Shown one piece after another: positions 30,936-41,977 of a DNA stretch of 64,000 bases. A program made the position numbers and the translations under genes. Within the stretch, counting starts at the first letter, position 1, and each line of letters begins with the position of its first letter. Where the stretch lies: NCBI RefSeq assembly GCF_028640845.1, contig NC_080548.1, positions 18,783,321 to 18,847,320 on the forward strand, given 5' to 3'. The notes beneath the pieces were generated by a model. It was given only the letters and a program-made list of their open reading frames with translations, did not search any database and had not been told where the DNA came from. Source of the stretch: Ahaetulla prasina. Lineage: Eukaryota > Chordata > Lepidosauria > Squamata > Colubridae.

Positions 30936-31298
30936 CCACCATTTCAATCATCATGCTTTAAAACCAATTGCCTGAAGTACTAGCTTTTGCCTCTTCCTCT
31001 GTCTCTAATTGCATGAAAGAAAAAGTTGAACATCAATTGAGTACAGTTTTTTGTAATGGCACCTTTTTTGGTTAATAATTATTTTGGCTTCTACTAGATC
31101 TTGGCAGTCATTGCTTTGAAGGCATGGAAACTTGCCTTCTATAATTAGAAAACGCCTGGGAATCTTTTGTTTACTTGTATAAGACAAAGAAAATATAAGT
31201 GTTTAAAACCTTACAAAGTTTAGATTGGGCAATAAAGTTCATTGCTGCCAAACTGGGCAGAAGAAGAGTCTTAGATTTTAAGGGCCTGGCTGGGGCAA
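30936..31298. other. unassigned, about 360 bp
   Basis: AT-rich, no gene or element recognised. Confidence 0.4.
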
Positions 31299-31313
31299 AG
31301 GCCATGTTGCTTA

Positions 31314-31655
31314 TTTTTAAAAATAAATTTTATTAAGTTTCATTATGAATGAAAAATACAGAAACAGCAAAAGTTAGGAGAAAGAAAGAAAAAGGAGCAA
31401 AAAGAGAATGAGAGAGGGAAAATAAAATGGAAAAATTGGGGAAAAAATGTCTTCTGACTTTTTTCAGTGCAGTAAAAGATAAAAAAATTACAACCTCAGC
31501 CTTTTGCGTTACATTTTTACAGCACTTCAAGCCATTTCTATAATAAAATAATCACCAAAGCATCAAAACCTAAAAAATCAAAATTTCATCCCCCCCCCCC
31601 CAGTTTTGAATGAAAATTCCAAAAGCGGTTTTCAAGTAGAACCATAATTAAGCAG
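31314..31655 (-). mobile_element. L1-like 3' fragment with 15-bp TSD
   Basis: T/A-rich left edge (poly(A) on the minus strand, 'attttattaagtttcat') and a C run at 31591-31600. TSDs of 15 bp, aggccatgttgctta (31299-31313) and aggccatgttcctta (31656-31670), with one mismatch. No coding part remains, so L1 is inferred from the tail and TSD type. Confidence 0.7.
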
Positions 31656-31670
31656 AGGCCATGTTCCTTA

Positions 31671-32270
31671 GAAAGCCTAAGAAAAGTTTGAAATATTTAT
31701 CCTTCATCATTTATTTTATATACTTATTCATCAGATTACTGCACTCCTCCCACCTCATTAAGCGACTTTGGGAGGTTTGCAAAAGTAAGACTAATTCTTA
31801 AATTCTCTTTCATTAAATGGAATAAAATGGCTCTCTTTAAAGGACTATCCACTTCGACCCACGTTTTAACGAAAACCACAGACGCAGAAGTTACCATTCA
31901 CAGTTAGCAACGTCTAGACAAGGCATAAAATACTACATCGGCTGATCGTATTTTTCCCTGCTCTAATGAAATACAGTAGAGAGATTTTATAATTAAAGTG
32001 AAGCAATGACCAGTTACGAGCGGTTACATATTTTTTCATCTTTGGGTAGCAATATTTTGAAAGTGAGAAAAGGAATCAAGAGTGCTTCGGGCCATGTTTT
32101 GATGATTGGGGACTGCCCTTGAAGGATTAAAGCCTACAGTGGGTAGGGCAAAGTAAAATAAAATAAAAGCTCAGAAGAGTTCTGAGATGCTCTTGAAAGA
32201 AATATGTAGCAATCATTGCAAAAATATGAACTTTGCCTGGGAAAACAAGGAAGGTGTGAGAAAGAAATTC
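31671..32270. other. unassigned, about 600 bp
   Basis: AT-rich unique-looking DNA. No gene or element recognised. Confidence 0.4.
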
Positions 32271-32280
32271 AAGATTGAAC

Positions 32281-32530
32281 CCAGGGGTAAAATCTACTTA
32301 CCTTCCTTACCGGCTTGGGAGTGCATGCACCGCTTCGCTCGCTTGCGCGCATCACATGACCTTCTGCACATGCACAAAATCTTCTGCGCATGTGCAGAAG
32401 GTAAAAAACACATTACTTCCTGGTTAAAACCAGGAAGTAATGACACCCGGGCAAGCAGATTGGCAAACTACCGGCCATGATCGCTATCAGATTGCACGAT
32501 CCGGTCCGATCTGGTAGCATTTCACCCCTG
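32281..32530 (+). mobile_element. hAT-type MITE (family C), exact TSD
   Basis: (C)CAGGGGTAAAATC...CATTTCACCCCTG with GATTGAAC at 32273-32280 and 32531-32538. Core 'acttcctggttaaaaccaggaagtaatg' and 'gcgcatgtgcagaag' as in 4370 and 8153. Confidence 0.93.
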
Positions 32531-32768
32531 GATTGAACTGACTCTTGACTTTCTTTGGTATACGATGGAGGGAAAGGGAAAATGAAAGGGAAATTTCAAG
32601 ATTCTGTAATTAAAATCACTATCAATACTGTTGAGTTCTAATATTTCTAGTGTCTGTTTCCTGACCTGGTCTACCTCAAGGGTTGACATATCATACTTGT
32701 GGGCATAGCCAAGTTTCTCCTGCTTTGGAGGAGATATAATTCCTTGTTTTCTTTTTAAAACTGTCCTA

Positions 32769-32975
32769 GTTCGAAAGCATGCAAATGCAAGTAGATAAAT
32801 AGGTACCACTTCATTGGGATGGTAACAGTGCTCTGTGAAGTCATGCTGGCCATATAACCACTGACCTGTCTTCAGACAGGTCTGCTCAATGGCCTTAAAA
32901 TGGAGTTGAGCACCACTCCCTATAATTGGCAATGACTAGCGGAGTAAAATCCCCAGGGAATCCTTTACCTTAATA
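32769..32975 (+). mobile_element. Sauria SINE, 5'-truncated and decayed
   Basis: Begins inside the body ('gttcgaaagcatgcaaatgcaagtag'), keeps 'aataggtaccac', 'ggtaacagtgctctgtg', 'ccactgacctgtcttcag' and 'gttgagcaccactccct', and ends 'aatcctttacctta'. Clearly older than the full-length copies. Confidence 0.82.
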
Positions 32976-32999
32976 CACTACAAAAATCTGAACTACTAA

Positions 33000-33140
33000 C
33001 TAACAGTCAAGGCAAATTGATGGTTGATAAGAGTCAATAGAATTCAAGGAGGGCTGGATTTAGATCTCTTGTGGGCACAAAGGGACTCCAAACTGATGAC
33101 ACACTTGACCCCTCCCTCGGGCTCAGGCTGGCCATCGACA
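33000..33140 (-). mobile_element. LTR fragment, CTGACA-type family
   Basis: Complement of the block at 21222-21330: 'gagtcaatagaattcaaggagggctgg', 'ggactccaaactgatgac'. Matches 13715-13760 in the same orientation. Confidence 0.5.
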
Positions 33141-33286
33141 AGAACATGCATTGCCAACTCCAAATGACAAGTTATCATTCTCCTCCATTCCCCTTTGACT
33201 TGTTAGATGATAGTCCCAGGTTCATGTGGTGGTTTGGGAGCATCCGTGTCTTGTCTCCTGATGGTGGAAGCAAAAGCCCTCTAGGC

Positions 33287-33647
33287 CAGTGATGGCTAAC
33301 CTTTTCCAGACCGAGTCCCCAAAGTGCAATGTGTGTGCGGCACTCGCGCATGCGCCCTGTCTCCACACATGTGCTCACCCTCATATGTTCCCTGCCTCCC
33401 ACACATGTGCGCCCGCACCCCATGCCTCCCCACACATGGACACACCCTGCATGCGCCCCCATGTATGGGTGACCCCACCTGCCCCCTGCCCCCACACGTG
33501 CATTGCAGAGACCCAATGACCAGCTGGCCAGCAGCAGGTGCTCGCGAATACATGGCAGAACTGAACTGGGGTGACAGCTCTCGTGCCCACAGAGAGGGCA
33601 CTGTGTGTGCCACCTGTGCCACGCGTGCCATAGGTTCGCCATCACCG
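33287..33647. mobile_element. hAT-type MITE (family G), exact TSD
   Basis: CAGTGATGGCTAACCTTTTC...AGGTTCGCCATCACCG inverted termini with exact 8-bp TSDs CTCTAGGC at 33279-33286 and 33648-33655. The 361-bp core is CpG-bearing and repeats CACACATG words. Cys/His-rich frames across it are not zinc fingers in spacing and are artefacts of these repeats. Confidence 0.95.
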
Positions 33648-33655
33648 CTCTAGGC

Positions 33656-34567
33656 TGACAACAATGATTATAAACCTTCTCCCCCAACCTGACATGTTTG
33701 TGGCATGTTGGAGTCCAATTGTCAGAAGCCCCAGCAACATCTCCCGAGTTCACATCTGGAAAGCTCTAAGTTGGGAAAGACTGCTAAAGGTGAGCTGTTC
33801 ATATTTCGTTCAGGTTTTTTTTTATATATATGCCTTACGGTATCAAGGTATTAGAGGAATCAATAATCTTCTTCCCGGCTGCCAGCTGCTGTGACTTGGT
33901 GATTGATTTGCTTGCTTCAGTTAAATTGCTACCTTCTGCCTCAGTTATCAGTCCTCTTTTTTTTTCTCCAGTTGGGTTATTTGTTTGTTTGCATGCCCTT
34001 TCCCCCTGAAATATTTAATTTTAGACTGCATTGAAATTGCACGCTGTTCTCTACCAACCTTTGCCGCATCTTTAGAACTGGGAAAAAGCCACAGCGCATA
34101 ATAAGATCTTTATTGTTCATTGGGTGAAAAAGAGAAAATATACATTTGAAAGCCTCTTCAGGATCAGATAATATTACGATTTTAATGCTGCAAGGAAGGA
34201 CAGCTCTGTGGAAAGGGACAGCGATGGCATCCATCAAGGTGTTTTCTGGGATTTAATTGATAAAGCATTGCACACAGACTGTTCCCTTGAGTTATGGATT
34301 CTGATACAGAATTCCAGTCTTAGCACTTTTGCTGGCTTCAGAGTTGTTGCACACGACTTTAAAAAAAAACAACCAATCACATATGTGGGAAGTTTTCCTG
34401 CAGAAAAGACATTATTAGGACAGGAAGAAGCAATCCAAGTTTGCATCCTGAAAACGTTCTGCTTTTTGCAAAGTGAGAACATACTGGCTAGCTCAGGTTT
34501 GTAACCGACAACAAAACAGGGGCTGGATTTTGACAACTTCCAATAAAAACCTTCCAAACGTTAGATT
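33656..34567. other. unassigned, about 910 bp
   Basis: No gene or element recognised; short frames on both strands at 34208-34557 overlap each other and lack domains. Confidence 0.4.
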
Positions 34568-34765
34568 CAGTGAGGGGTTTCTACCGGTTCACCCTGGTTC
34601 GGGCGAGCTGGTAGTGGCGGCAGCAGGAGGCTCTGCCCACCCGCCTGGATGTCACCACGGACGCTCTGCGCATGCGCAGAAGCACCGTGCATGAGCGAAG
34701 TGAGCACACATGTGTGCGCTTCCAATTCTGAACCGGTAGCGAAAGTAAAGTGGAAACCACTACTG
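34568..34765. mobile_element. hAT-type MITE (family C-like)
   Basis: CAGTGAGGGGTTTCTACC...GGAAACCACTACTG with flanks gttagatt/atcagatt (6 of 8). Core 'gcgcatgcgcagaagcacc' and 'ctgaaccggtagcg'. Confidence 0.82.
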
Positions 34766-34870
34766 ATCAGATTCTGTTTAAATGAATATAGGCTGCCTTG
34801 CTGGATTGATTTGATAGTGGCAAATATCCCTAGCTTTTCAAAAGAACCCACAATCCCCCTTTCTAAATAA

Positions 34871-35100
34871 CTGACAGGATCCATGGTGGCGCGGTGGTTA
34901 CAATGCAGAATTGCAGGGTAATTCCATTCACTGCAAGGAGTTCGATCCTGACCGGCTGACGATTGACTCAGCCTTCGATCCTTCTGAGGTCTGTAAAATG
35001 AAGACCCAGATCGTTGGGAACAATATGCTGACTCTGTAAACTGCTTAGAGAGAGAGGCTGTAAAGCGCACTGAAGCGGTATATAAAGTCTAAGTGCTCTA
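34871..35100 (+). mobile_element. tRNA/L2 SINE (SINE2 group)
   Basis: Head 'gtggcgcggtggttacaatgcag', B-box-like 'gagttcgatcctgacc', 'gattgactcagccttcgatcc', 'aaaatgaagacccaga' and tail 'gcggtatataaagtctaagtgct'. Confidence 0.88.
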
Positions 35101-35109
35101 TTCATAAGC

Positions 35110-35247
35110 CAGTGTCCCTCGACTTTTAACAGCTTGAAGAGGGGTGGGGGTCAGCTCCCAGAATTCCCCAGTCAACCTTACTGGCTGGGGAATTCTGGGA
35201 GTTGACATCCACACTTCTTTAAGTTTCCAAGTTTTAAAAATCGCTAG
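35110..35247. mobile_element. palindromic hAT-like MITE (family K)
   Basis: 'cagctcccagaattccccag' faces 'ctggggaattctgggagttg'. Ends CAGTGTCCCTCGACTTTT and AAAAATCGCTAG are diverged inverted repeats. No TSD kept. Confidence 0.72.
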
Positions 35248-35371
35248 CCTAGACAGAAACAGGAAAATCAGCTGAGCTTTCCTAGTGGGTGCCCATCCAA
35301 ATCCCAAACAGATCTGACCCTGTTCAGCTCTCTAAGAATAGCCCAAGTTGGCCAGATGCCATCTTCCAATC

Positions 35372-35623
35372 CAGTGATGAAATCCAAATTTTTTTGATTC
35401 TGGCTTGGTGGGCTTAGTGTCTGTGGCTTGGTGGGCGTGGCAGGGAAAGGATACTGCAAAATTCCCATTCCTACCCCATTCCAGGAGAAGGATATTGCAA
35501 AATCTCCATTCCCACCCCTCTCTGGGGCCAGCCAGGGGTTGCATTTGCCGGTTCTCCAAACTACTCAAAATTTCTGCTACTGGTTCTCCAGAACCTCTCA
35601 GAACCTGCTGGATTTCATCCCTG
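35372..35623 (-). mobile_element. hAT-type MITE (family A)
   Basis: CAGTGATGAAATCC...GGATTTCATCCCTG; flanks ttccaatc/atccaatc differ at one base. Inverted family A core. Confidence 0.9.
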
Positions 35624-35631
35624 ATCCAATC

Positions 35632-36261
35632 CCTTGAGAAAACTTACTAACTGTAGACTCCCTCCCCCCACAGTTGAATTCTGCTTTAGAGCTATTTTTA
35701 TCTCTCTTTAAAATGAAACAGAGGGATAAGTATTTGTTCCGTATTGGCTCTGAAATGCATCCGCTACTCTCTTCCCTTCCCTTCCCTTCCCTTCCCTCTA
35801 CCCTCCCCCTCCCCATTGTTCAGATGCAGGGATGCATTTATTTAAAGAATTGTTTATATTCCAACTCTGCAAATTAAAACAATAAACCAAAAGGTCTAAG
35901 CTGAACCGGGAGCCTGTACGTCATTTTTCCCTGACACAACTGATCCCAAGCGGCTTCTGAAATAAAACAATCCTCACCTGAGGGCTTAAACATGATTTGT
36001 TTGTTCTTACATTTGTATCCCATTCTTTTGCCAAAGAGCAATATCGGGAAGATATTAGGCAATTTCCTTCTCCTTCCCCTGACACGGTTTACCAGCTCCA
36101 GAAGGTCAGGCGAAAAAGAGATGTCTTCGGTTTCCAACACAGACAATGTCCTAATGAATGAAACCAGGTCACTGCTGGGTGGGAAGCCAGTCATTCGGCT
36201 TTTTGTGTGATTTGGTTATGGAAGCAAAGAAGAATACTGTACGTGGATCTTCTCTATTCCA
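35632..36261. other. unassigned, about 630 bp
   Basis: A (TTCCC)n run lies at 35771-35798. No gene: the minus-strand frame at 35874-36194 has no recognised domain or splice context. Confidence 0.4.
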
Positions 36262-36506
36262 CAGAGAGCCAATTTGGTCCAGTGGGGAAGTCATCAGGCT
36301 AGAAACCAGGAGTCTGTGAGTTCTAGTCCCATCTTAAGCATGAAAGCCAACTGGGTGACTTTGGGCCAGTCTCTCTCTCTCTCTCTCAGTCCAACTCACC
36401 TCACATTGTTGTTGTCATGGGGGGAAAAGAGGAAGAAGAAGAAGGTGTGTTTGTTGTCTTGAGATATTTGTAAAAATAATAAAAGTGGGAAATGAACGAA
36501 TGAATT
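36262..36506 (+). mobile_element. tRNA-derived SINE (SINE4 group)
   Basis: 'gagccaatttggtccagtgg', 'ctagaaaccaggagtctgtgagttctagtcc', 'gccaactgggtgactttgggcc', (CT)n, 'ccaactcacctcacattgttg' and tail 'tgagatatttgtaaaaataataaaag'. The final (AATG)n tail is split by the next LTR and resumes at 37299-37325. Confidence 0.82.
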
Positions 36507-37298
36507 TGTCAGGGTTCCAAGTAAGGTAAACGTAAACGTTCCCCTCGCACATATGTGCTAGTCGTTCCTGACTGTAGGGGTTGACTCTAGATCCTGACTC
36601 ATCTCCGTTTCAAAGCCAAAAAGCCAGCGCTGTCCGAAGACATCTCTGTGGTCATTTGGCCGGCGTAACTCAACACCAAAGGCACATGGAACGCTGTTCC
36701 CATCCCACCAAAGGTGGTCCCTATTTTTCTACTTGCATTTTTTACATGCTTTTGAACTGCTAGGTTGGCAGAAGCTGGGACTAGTAATGGGAGCTCACCC
36801 CGTTACGTGGCACTAGGGATTCAAACCGCTGAACTGTCGACCTTTCAATCGACAAGCTCAGTGACTTAGCTGCTGAGCCACCGCATCCCTTCTGGGGATT
36901 CAAGTAATAGACCCATGATTGTCCTATAACAAGCAAAACTCCGAGGCAGGTAGATTCCTCAAAGAATAGCTTTATTGGATGTATCATATCAGCACAGATC
37001 TGATGAAAACTGACTCTGAAGGTTCCTGTGGTTTTCACCTAATTAAAAGCAAACTTTTCCCCCTCTCCCAAACAAACAGTCACATGGTCCAATCAAGGCA
37101 CTGTCTGGTTGCCTGTAAACATCACTCCTCCTTCCTCTGAGCAGGTGTGAGAATGTCCTTGGTTCCCAAGAGAAAGTATTTTATTTTGGCTACAAAACCC
37201 CCACCTATCTCTAATCCCCCCTCCCTTATCCCTCAGCTCTAGTATGGTAACACTGAAGCTCCAAGATGACTTTGGTCAGGTCAGCTTCAGGATTGACA
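36507..37298 (-). mobile_element. solo LTR, CTGACA type, with Sauria SINE inside
   Basis: Plus-strand edges TGTCAGGGTTCCAAG and ...GGATTGACA; flanks gaatt (36502-36506) and gaatg (37299-37303), a 5-bp TSD with one mismatch. In sense orientation 'ccaataaagctattctttgaggaatctacctgcctcgg' (complement at 36940-36980) matches the plus LTR at 39820-39855 and includes AATAAA. Net LTR about 410 bp. No internal genes. Confidence 0.82.
36521..36894 (-). mobile_element. Sauria SINE inside an LTR
   Basis: Minus-strand full-length SINE with a 20-bp internal change near 36578-36600. Flanks gggttccaagtaa and gggattcaagtaa form a 13-bp TSD with small differences, both derived from the LTR end. Confidence 0.92.
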
Positions 37299-37303
37299 GA
37301 ATG

Positions 37304-37559
37304 AATGAATGAATGAATGAACAAATGAATTGGAATGGAGTAGTGTGGCAGTTCAACCTCACCTTGACATTGATAGGATCCATCAACATAACTTTGAGAG
37401 TGTAATCTACAGGGCGTGAGACGCACAGTTCGCTCCTTCAAGACCAGGCAACAACCACCAGAGAATTTTGGAGTCTCTAACTCCTTTTTCTCAGGTTTTT
37501 CCAGTGTTTTTCCAAGTGTTGTGCATCACAGCAGAGCTGGGCCTAAGGAATCGAACCTA
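37304..37559. other. unassigned
   Basis: After the residual (AATG)n tail, no gene or element recognised. Confidence 0.4.
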
Positions 37560-37650
37560 CACAGATAGTCCTCGATTTTTAACAGTTCATTTGGCGACCG
37601 TTTGAACGGTCATTAAACAAACTGTTAAAATTAAAGGACTAGTCATACAG
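37560..37650 (+). mobile_element. Tigger-like MITE, strongly deleted
   Basis: CAGATAGTCCTCGATTTTTAACAG at the left and 'cattaaacaaactgttaaaattaaaggact' at the right are inverted ends with almost no interior left. Confidence 0.65.
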
Positions 37651-37759
37651 TAGTTCTGCATGTTTTAAGGTTTCTCTTAAAAGTGATGCAACTCTTCAGA
37701 GGAGTCAACTTGTTGGTAGAAATAGTGGATCGGTGAACTCATAGATACTAATCATGGTC

Positions 37760-38260
37760 TACCTAAAACAACAAGTAGATTTATTTATTTATTCATCCAA
37801 AGGACTATGCATTCATGATGTTTTACAGAACAATCACCAGGAACATCCACCGCAATTTAAAAAGTCCACGGCAGATAATCAACCCAACCAAGAGCTAATC
37901 AAAGTTTCAACAATAGAGGGATAAATTATGCTAATGAAAAAAATAAATAAAAACAAATCATAACAAAACCAAGCCGTATCAGTAAATTGATCAGAATAAT
38001 TCAAAGCGAAATAAATTAGAGATGTTGAGAATGAACTATGCCGCTAAAATGCCATTTGGAAAAATCCCACCTTTGTTAACTTCTGAAACGTTAGAAGCCG
38101 CTGAGCAAACCTTAATTCTATAGGAAGGGCATTTCACCATTTTCAGAAGGAAAGTTTTATTGTAATGCATTGCTTTGTGCTATTAAAAGGCCTTCGGGAT
38201 AATGATCACGCTTCCAAGCAATTGGGGAAATGTTTTGTTATATAACCCGACTGGCGTGTA
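37760..38260 (-). mobile_element. probable ancient L2 3' end
   Basis: 'atttatttatttattcatccaaaggactatgc' at the left resembles the minus-strand L2 tail at 4626-4690. 'ccttaattctataggaagggcatttcacc' sits where L2 has '...gagctcgttccagagggcggg'. Very diverged. Confidence 0.4.
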
Positions 38261-38592
38261 TACATAGGCTGTCCCATAACAGAGTTCTTAGGGTGACTCG
38301 GAACAATACATCAAGCAATTTAAAATCCACAAAGAGAGCAAAATGAATGTATTAAATGGCATAGAAACATCACAAAGACTTGAAGAACAGGTTAAAATTA
38401 AGCCGGATTGAATAGCTCCTGCTGACTGCTGCACCGTGGGAGTCACTGAATTGCAGGTGGCACCTTCCCAATCCTTCAGGGTCCCCAGACCCAACAATAG
38501 ATTTTACCGAATAGCAAAGAGAATAAGAGGAATTCCTGCATTAACTAAAGATTCTTGTATTTCCGGATCTGGGAGAGACTGTGGGTAGTAGG

Positions 38593-38846
38593 CAGGGGTG
38601 AAATCCAGCAGGTTCTGGAGAACTGGTAGCGGAAAATTTGAGTAGTTCGGAGAAACCGGCAAATACCAACTCTGGCTGGCCCCAGAGTGGGGTGGGAATG
38701 GAGATTTTGCAATATCCTTCCCCCAGGAGTGCGGAGGGAATGGGGATTTCGCAGTATCCTTCCCCTGCCATGCCCACCAAGCCAGACCATGCCAACCAAG
38801 CCATGTCCATAGAACTGGTAGTAAAAAAAATTGAATTTCACCACTG
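38593..38846 (+). mobile_element. hAT-type MITE (family A)
   Basis: CAGGGGTGAAATCC...GAATTTCACCACTG; flanks gtagtagg/gtagtaga differ at one base. Confidence 0.92.
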
Positions 38847-38854
38847 GTAGTAGA

Positions 38855-39162
38855 GTGAAAAAGGCATAGCCATAAGTAGCCCATGGAGAGGAAAGAGGTT
38901 TGCTAATAGCTTATAAATGGCTCAGAAAGCCAGAAAGGAGAGTTTCCAAATGGTTAAAGAGGGTCTGTCTTAATAAACCCACTAATAAACAAGGGTTGGA
39001 TGTTCCTATCACACTTTTCCTTGCGTTAATTGCGTTCCTTGATTCCTTGCATTAAAACCAAGATTCCTTGCGTTCCTTGATTCCTTGCATTAAAACTCCT
39101 TATTGAAGTATGAAATTCTCGTTTCTTGGATTGTGCCCCGCTGTCATGAGTTCGTTGAGTTT
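38855..39162. other. unassigned, about 310 bp
   Basis: Local duplication of 'ttccttgcgttccttgattccttgcattaaaac' around 39018-39098; otherwise nothing recognised. Confidence 0.4.
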
Positions 39163-39170
39163 GCCTAGAG

Positions 39171-39297
39171 TATCAAACTTGCATCGTCACATTGTCGTCA
39201 TGTGACGAATCGCGACTTTCCCCCTTCACTAAAATGGGAGTGGGCGTGGCCAGCGTGTGACGCATCTGGCCCGTGGTCCATGAGTTTGACACCTCTA
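39171..39297. mobile_element. hAT-type MITE (family E), exact flanking 8-mers
   Basis: 'tatcaaacttgcatcgtcac' ... 'catgagtttgacacctcta' with GCCTAGAG at 39163-39170 and 39298-39305. The left terminus appears shortened by a few bases relative to 55386. Confidence 0.82.
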
Positions 39298-39332
39298 GCC
39301 TAGAGACGTCTATCCTGCTTGGTGGTCAGTTG

Positions 39333-39895
39333 TGACTTCTGGCATGTTTCTTGATCCTTTGAGGTCTTCCTGCTAATCATTCCTTGAGTATGGCTTTCTG
39401 TTGTAAGAGAAGAGCTGGCAGAGCTGGAGGATGGAGGAGTTAAGTATGTCATCAGCTTCGACTCATTGTACTCCCAGTCCATCCTCTTCTGAGTTCAGTT
39501 GACTTTTATCTGGTGCCACTCTGAAGTGAACCTGGCTGAAGCCATCTTGTGCTGCTTCATAGCATGCCACGAAGCCTGAGAGAGGGAAGAGAAGGGGGAA
39601 GTAGATAGCCTGGCTACAGTCAAAACAAAAACTTTTCCTGTGGGAACCAAGGTCATTGAAACAGGAGACTGTTGAAGGAGGAGAGGAGCCTGCCATCCAT
39701 CTTCATTGGACAATGACCGGTGACACCTGGGAGGAGGGATTTTTACTCTTTTTAATTAGGTGACAACTACAGGAACTGTTAGAGTTGGCTTTCACCAGCT
39801 GTGCTGATGTGATGTATCCAATAAACCTGTTCTTTGAGGAATCTACCTGCCTCAGAGTTCTGCTTTCAATGGTTGCATTACTTGGAATGCTGACA
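39333..39895 (+). mobile_element. LTR, CTGACA type, sense
   Basis: Ends ...CTTGGAATGCTGACA directly before a SINE2 copy, as if inserted into it; flanks agttg/agtgg match at 4 of 5. The 3' third ('ttaattaggtgacaactacagg', 'gtatccaataaacctgttctttgagg') aligns with the minus-strand LTR at 36507-37298, and the first part with 21200 and 28160. AATAAA near 39820. The left boundary is tentative. Confidence 0.65.
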
Positions 39896-40105
39896 AGTGG
39901 TTAGTATGCAGTGTTGCAGGCTCATTCTGCCCACAATCTGCACTTTGATCCTGACGGGTTCAAGGTTGTCTCAGTCTTCCATCCTTCCAAGGTCGGTAAA
40001 ATGAGAACCCAGGTTGTTGGGGGCAACACTCTGGCATTGTAAACTTCCCAAACAGTGCTGTAAAGCAGTGTGGGGCAGTATATAACTTTAAAGTGCTATT
40101 GTATT
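39896..40105 (+). mobile_element. tRNA/L2 SINE (SINE2 group)
   Basis: 'agtggttagtatgcagtgttgcagg', 'caaggttgtctcagtcttcc', 'aaaatgagaacccagg' and tail 'ggcagtatataactttaaagtgctattg'. The 5' few bases are separated from it by the LTR. Confidence 0.85.
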
Positions 40106-40190
40106 TGCATCGGACACCTGCTTCCCTTTCCTGCCTCGTTGCCAAGTCTGGCACCCATTGCTTTTTACTCCGTCCACCTTGCGGTTGTTG

Positions 40191-40716
40191 TGTTCTGTCC
40201 CCCCTCGCCTCTGTCCGAGTGATGGCTTAATTAGCCAGCACTATCAGCTCTGGCAGCACACTAGCGAGCGTCTGCCAAGTGTCTCTGTTATCTCCCTCGA
40301 CGCTGATGAGTCACCCAGGAACAAACAGTACTTCATCTCTTAGTTAAGCAGTTAATTTGCCTGCTACGAAGAGGCACAGCAGCTCTTGCTGCCTTTGTAT
40401 CCTGTGGAGTGTGGCTCCATGACTCAGCACTTCCGAGGCCTGCCCCACCCCTGCTTCTGTTGTTCCCGCCTTTCCTGCCTACGAAACCTAGGGTCCAGCC
40501 AGGCCTGATTGCCATCAGCTGGGTCTGGAGGTGTAGCCTGGGGGGGGAAGAGTCAGGGGAGGAGGCCTCGTTATCTCTTCCACCTGGCCTGCCTCTGGCT
40601 CCTGGAGCTGAGCCAGGGAGGCCGGTGCTTCCGAGGTAAGTCCTGGCGGCCCTTCCCCCTCACTTTCCAAGTCACTTTCTGGCAGGATGCCCGGCTCGGG
40701 GGGCGCAGACACAACA
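40191..40716 (-). mobile_element. solo LTR (526 bp), minus
   Basis: Plus-strand edges TGTTCTGTCCC and ...GCAGACACAACA; flanks tgttg/tgttc match at 4 of 5. In sense orientation the 5' edge opens an acidic, Pro-rich frame followed, after a frameshift in a run of eight G's (40543-40550), by the Arg-rich 'DPRFRRQERREQQK' segment and a stop. TGACTCA at 40420-40426 follows. Related in layout to 12215 and 54291. Confidence 0.82.
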
Positions 40717-41146
40717 TGTTCCATTTTATGTCTCTGACATAAAGCAGGAGGGCCCACAACTCAATTGCTTATCCTAAAATGGAAAAACTGTCAGTAGCTT
40801 TGGGTCAGCGTGACATAACTGAATCGCAGAGCAGCCAACTGTGCTTGGTCTGTGTTTTACGGTTCACCGTGTTGTGTACCTCCAGAACATTGGATTCATT
40901 GAAAAAACCATGTTTCATTTGAACGCAGGCAAAGGTATTGGGCAAACAGAGTGAAAAATGTCAGTGCTGTTGTATTGTTAAACGTGGGTTCCAGTCTGTT
41001 ATATATAATGGCTCATGCAGAAACAAAAGAATGCAGAGCCGTTTCAGACCAGTCTCTTGAGGGATTTCCTGTCTTCCGAAAAAGGAGAGCAAAGGCAGAA
41101 ATCTAACTTTTCGGTGAAATTTAACTTAATTACAGTTAAATGAATC
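40717..41146. other. unassigned, about 430 bp
   Basis: No gene or element recognised. Confidence 0.4.
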
Positions 41147-41154
41147 CTTTAGTT

Positions 41155-41294
41155 CAGGGGTCTTCAACCTTGGTCCCTTTAAGACTTGTGGACTTCAACT
41201 CCCAGAGTCCCTCAACCAGCAAAGCAAAGCTGGCTGAGGAACTCTGGGAATTGAAGTCCACAAGTCTTAAAGAGACCAAAGTTGGAGACCCCTA
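41155..41294. mobile_element. palindromic hAT-type MITE (family B), exact TSD
   Basis: CAGGGGTCTTCAACCTTGG...CCAAAGTTGGAGACCCCTA, a hairpin centred at 'cagcaaagcaaagctggctg'. Exact 8-bp TSDs CTTTAGTT at 41147-41154 and 41295-41302. Confidence 0.95.
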
Positions 41295-41302
41295 CTTTAG
41301 TT

Positions 41303-41969
41303 AACATGATTGCTCCATTCTGCTGTGTTAAAAAGTGCCGGCTGGTAACAAGAATGGGAGGGGTTGAGGTGGCTGTTCAGGATGGGCCACTTTCTGGGCC
41401 AGTCTGATTATGTACCCCTTCCATTTCATCCTTTTTCGGACCGGTGGATTACTGCCCTCTAGTGGAGAGCTTTGGAATTCTAGCTGTGCCTTTGGTCCCG
41501 AAATGAGATTTTTTTCTCCACAATCTCTCTTTTAGTTGAACTTGACAGTATATTTGAGTTCTCTGTGGAACAGAGGTGGAATTTTCAGAGGGCATTCTCT
41601 GAGTCAGGTCACATTTGAATTAGATTTTGAGTCTGCCTGGTGCAATGAAAGGATCCAACTCTCGGTCTGTGCTTGCCGATACAAGGAAAACCAAAGGATG
41701 GGGCGATATAGGACTTATTCTGTGGATTTCAAAAGAGCACCTACACAGCATATGTTTGGAACAGGAATAGAAAATAACTGCGAACAATGACATTATTTCG
41801 GAAAGAACATGCAGAATAATGGTGAAGAAGAAATTGTGCAGGAGCAGCAAGAAAACAATGTTATGTAACATTGGGTTTCCCCTCCCCCCAGAATTATTTG
41901 CTGCCTCTGAGGAGACCATTTTTTCCAAAGCAATCCACAACGTGTATGAACAATCTTCAAGAAAATTAC
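41303..41969. other. unassigned, about 670 bp
   Basis: No gene: an 84-codon plus-strand frame (41536-41790) has no recognised domain. Confidence 0.35.
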
Positions 41970-41977
41970 AATATACC

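Noticed and set aside
33175..33753. 192-codon minus-strand frame rich in Cys, His and Gly
   Set aside because: It spans a hAT MITE with exact TSDs and its repeated words; the Cys/His spacing does not fit a zinc finger.
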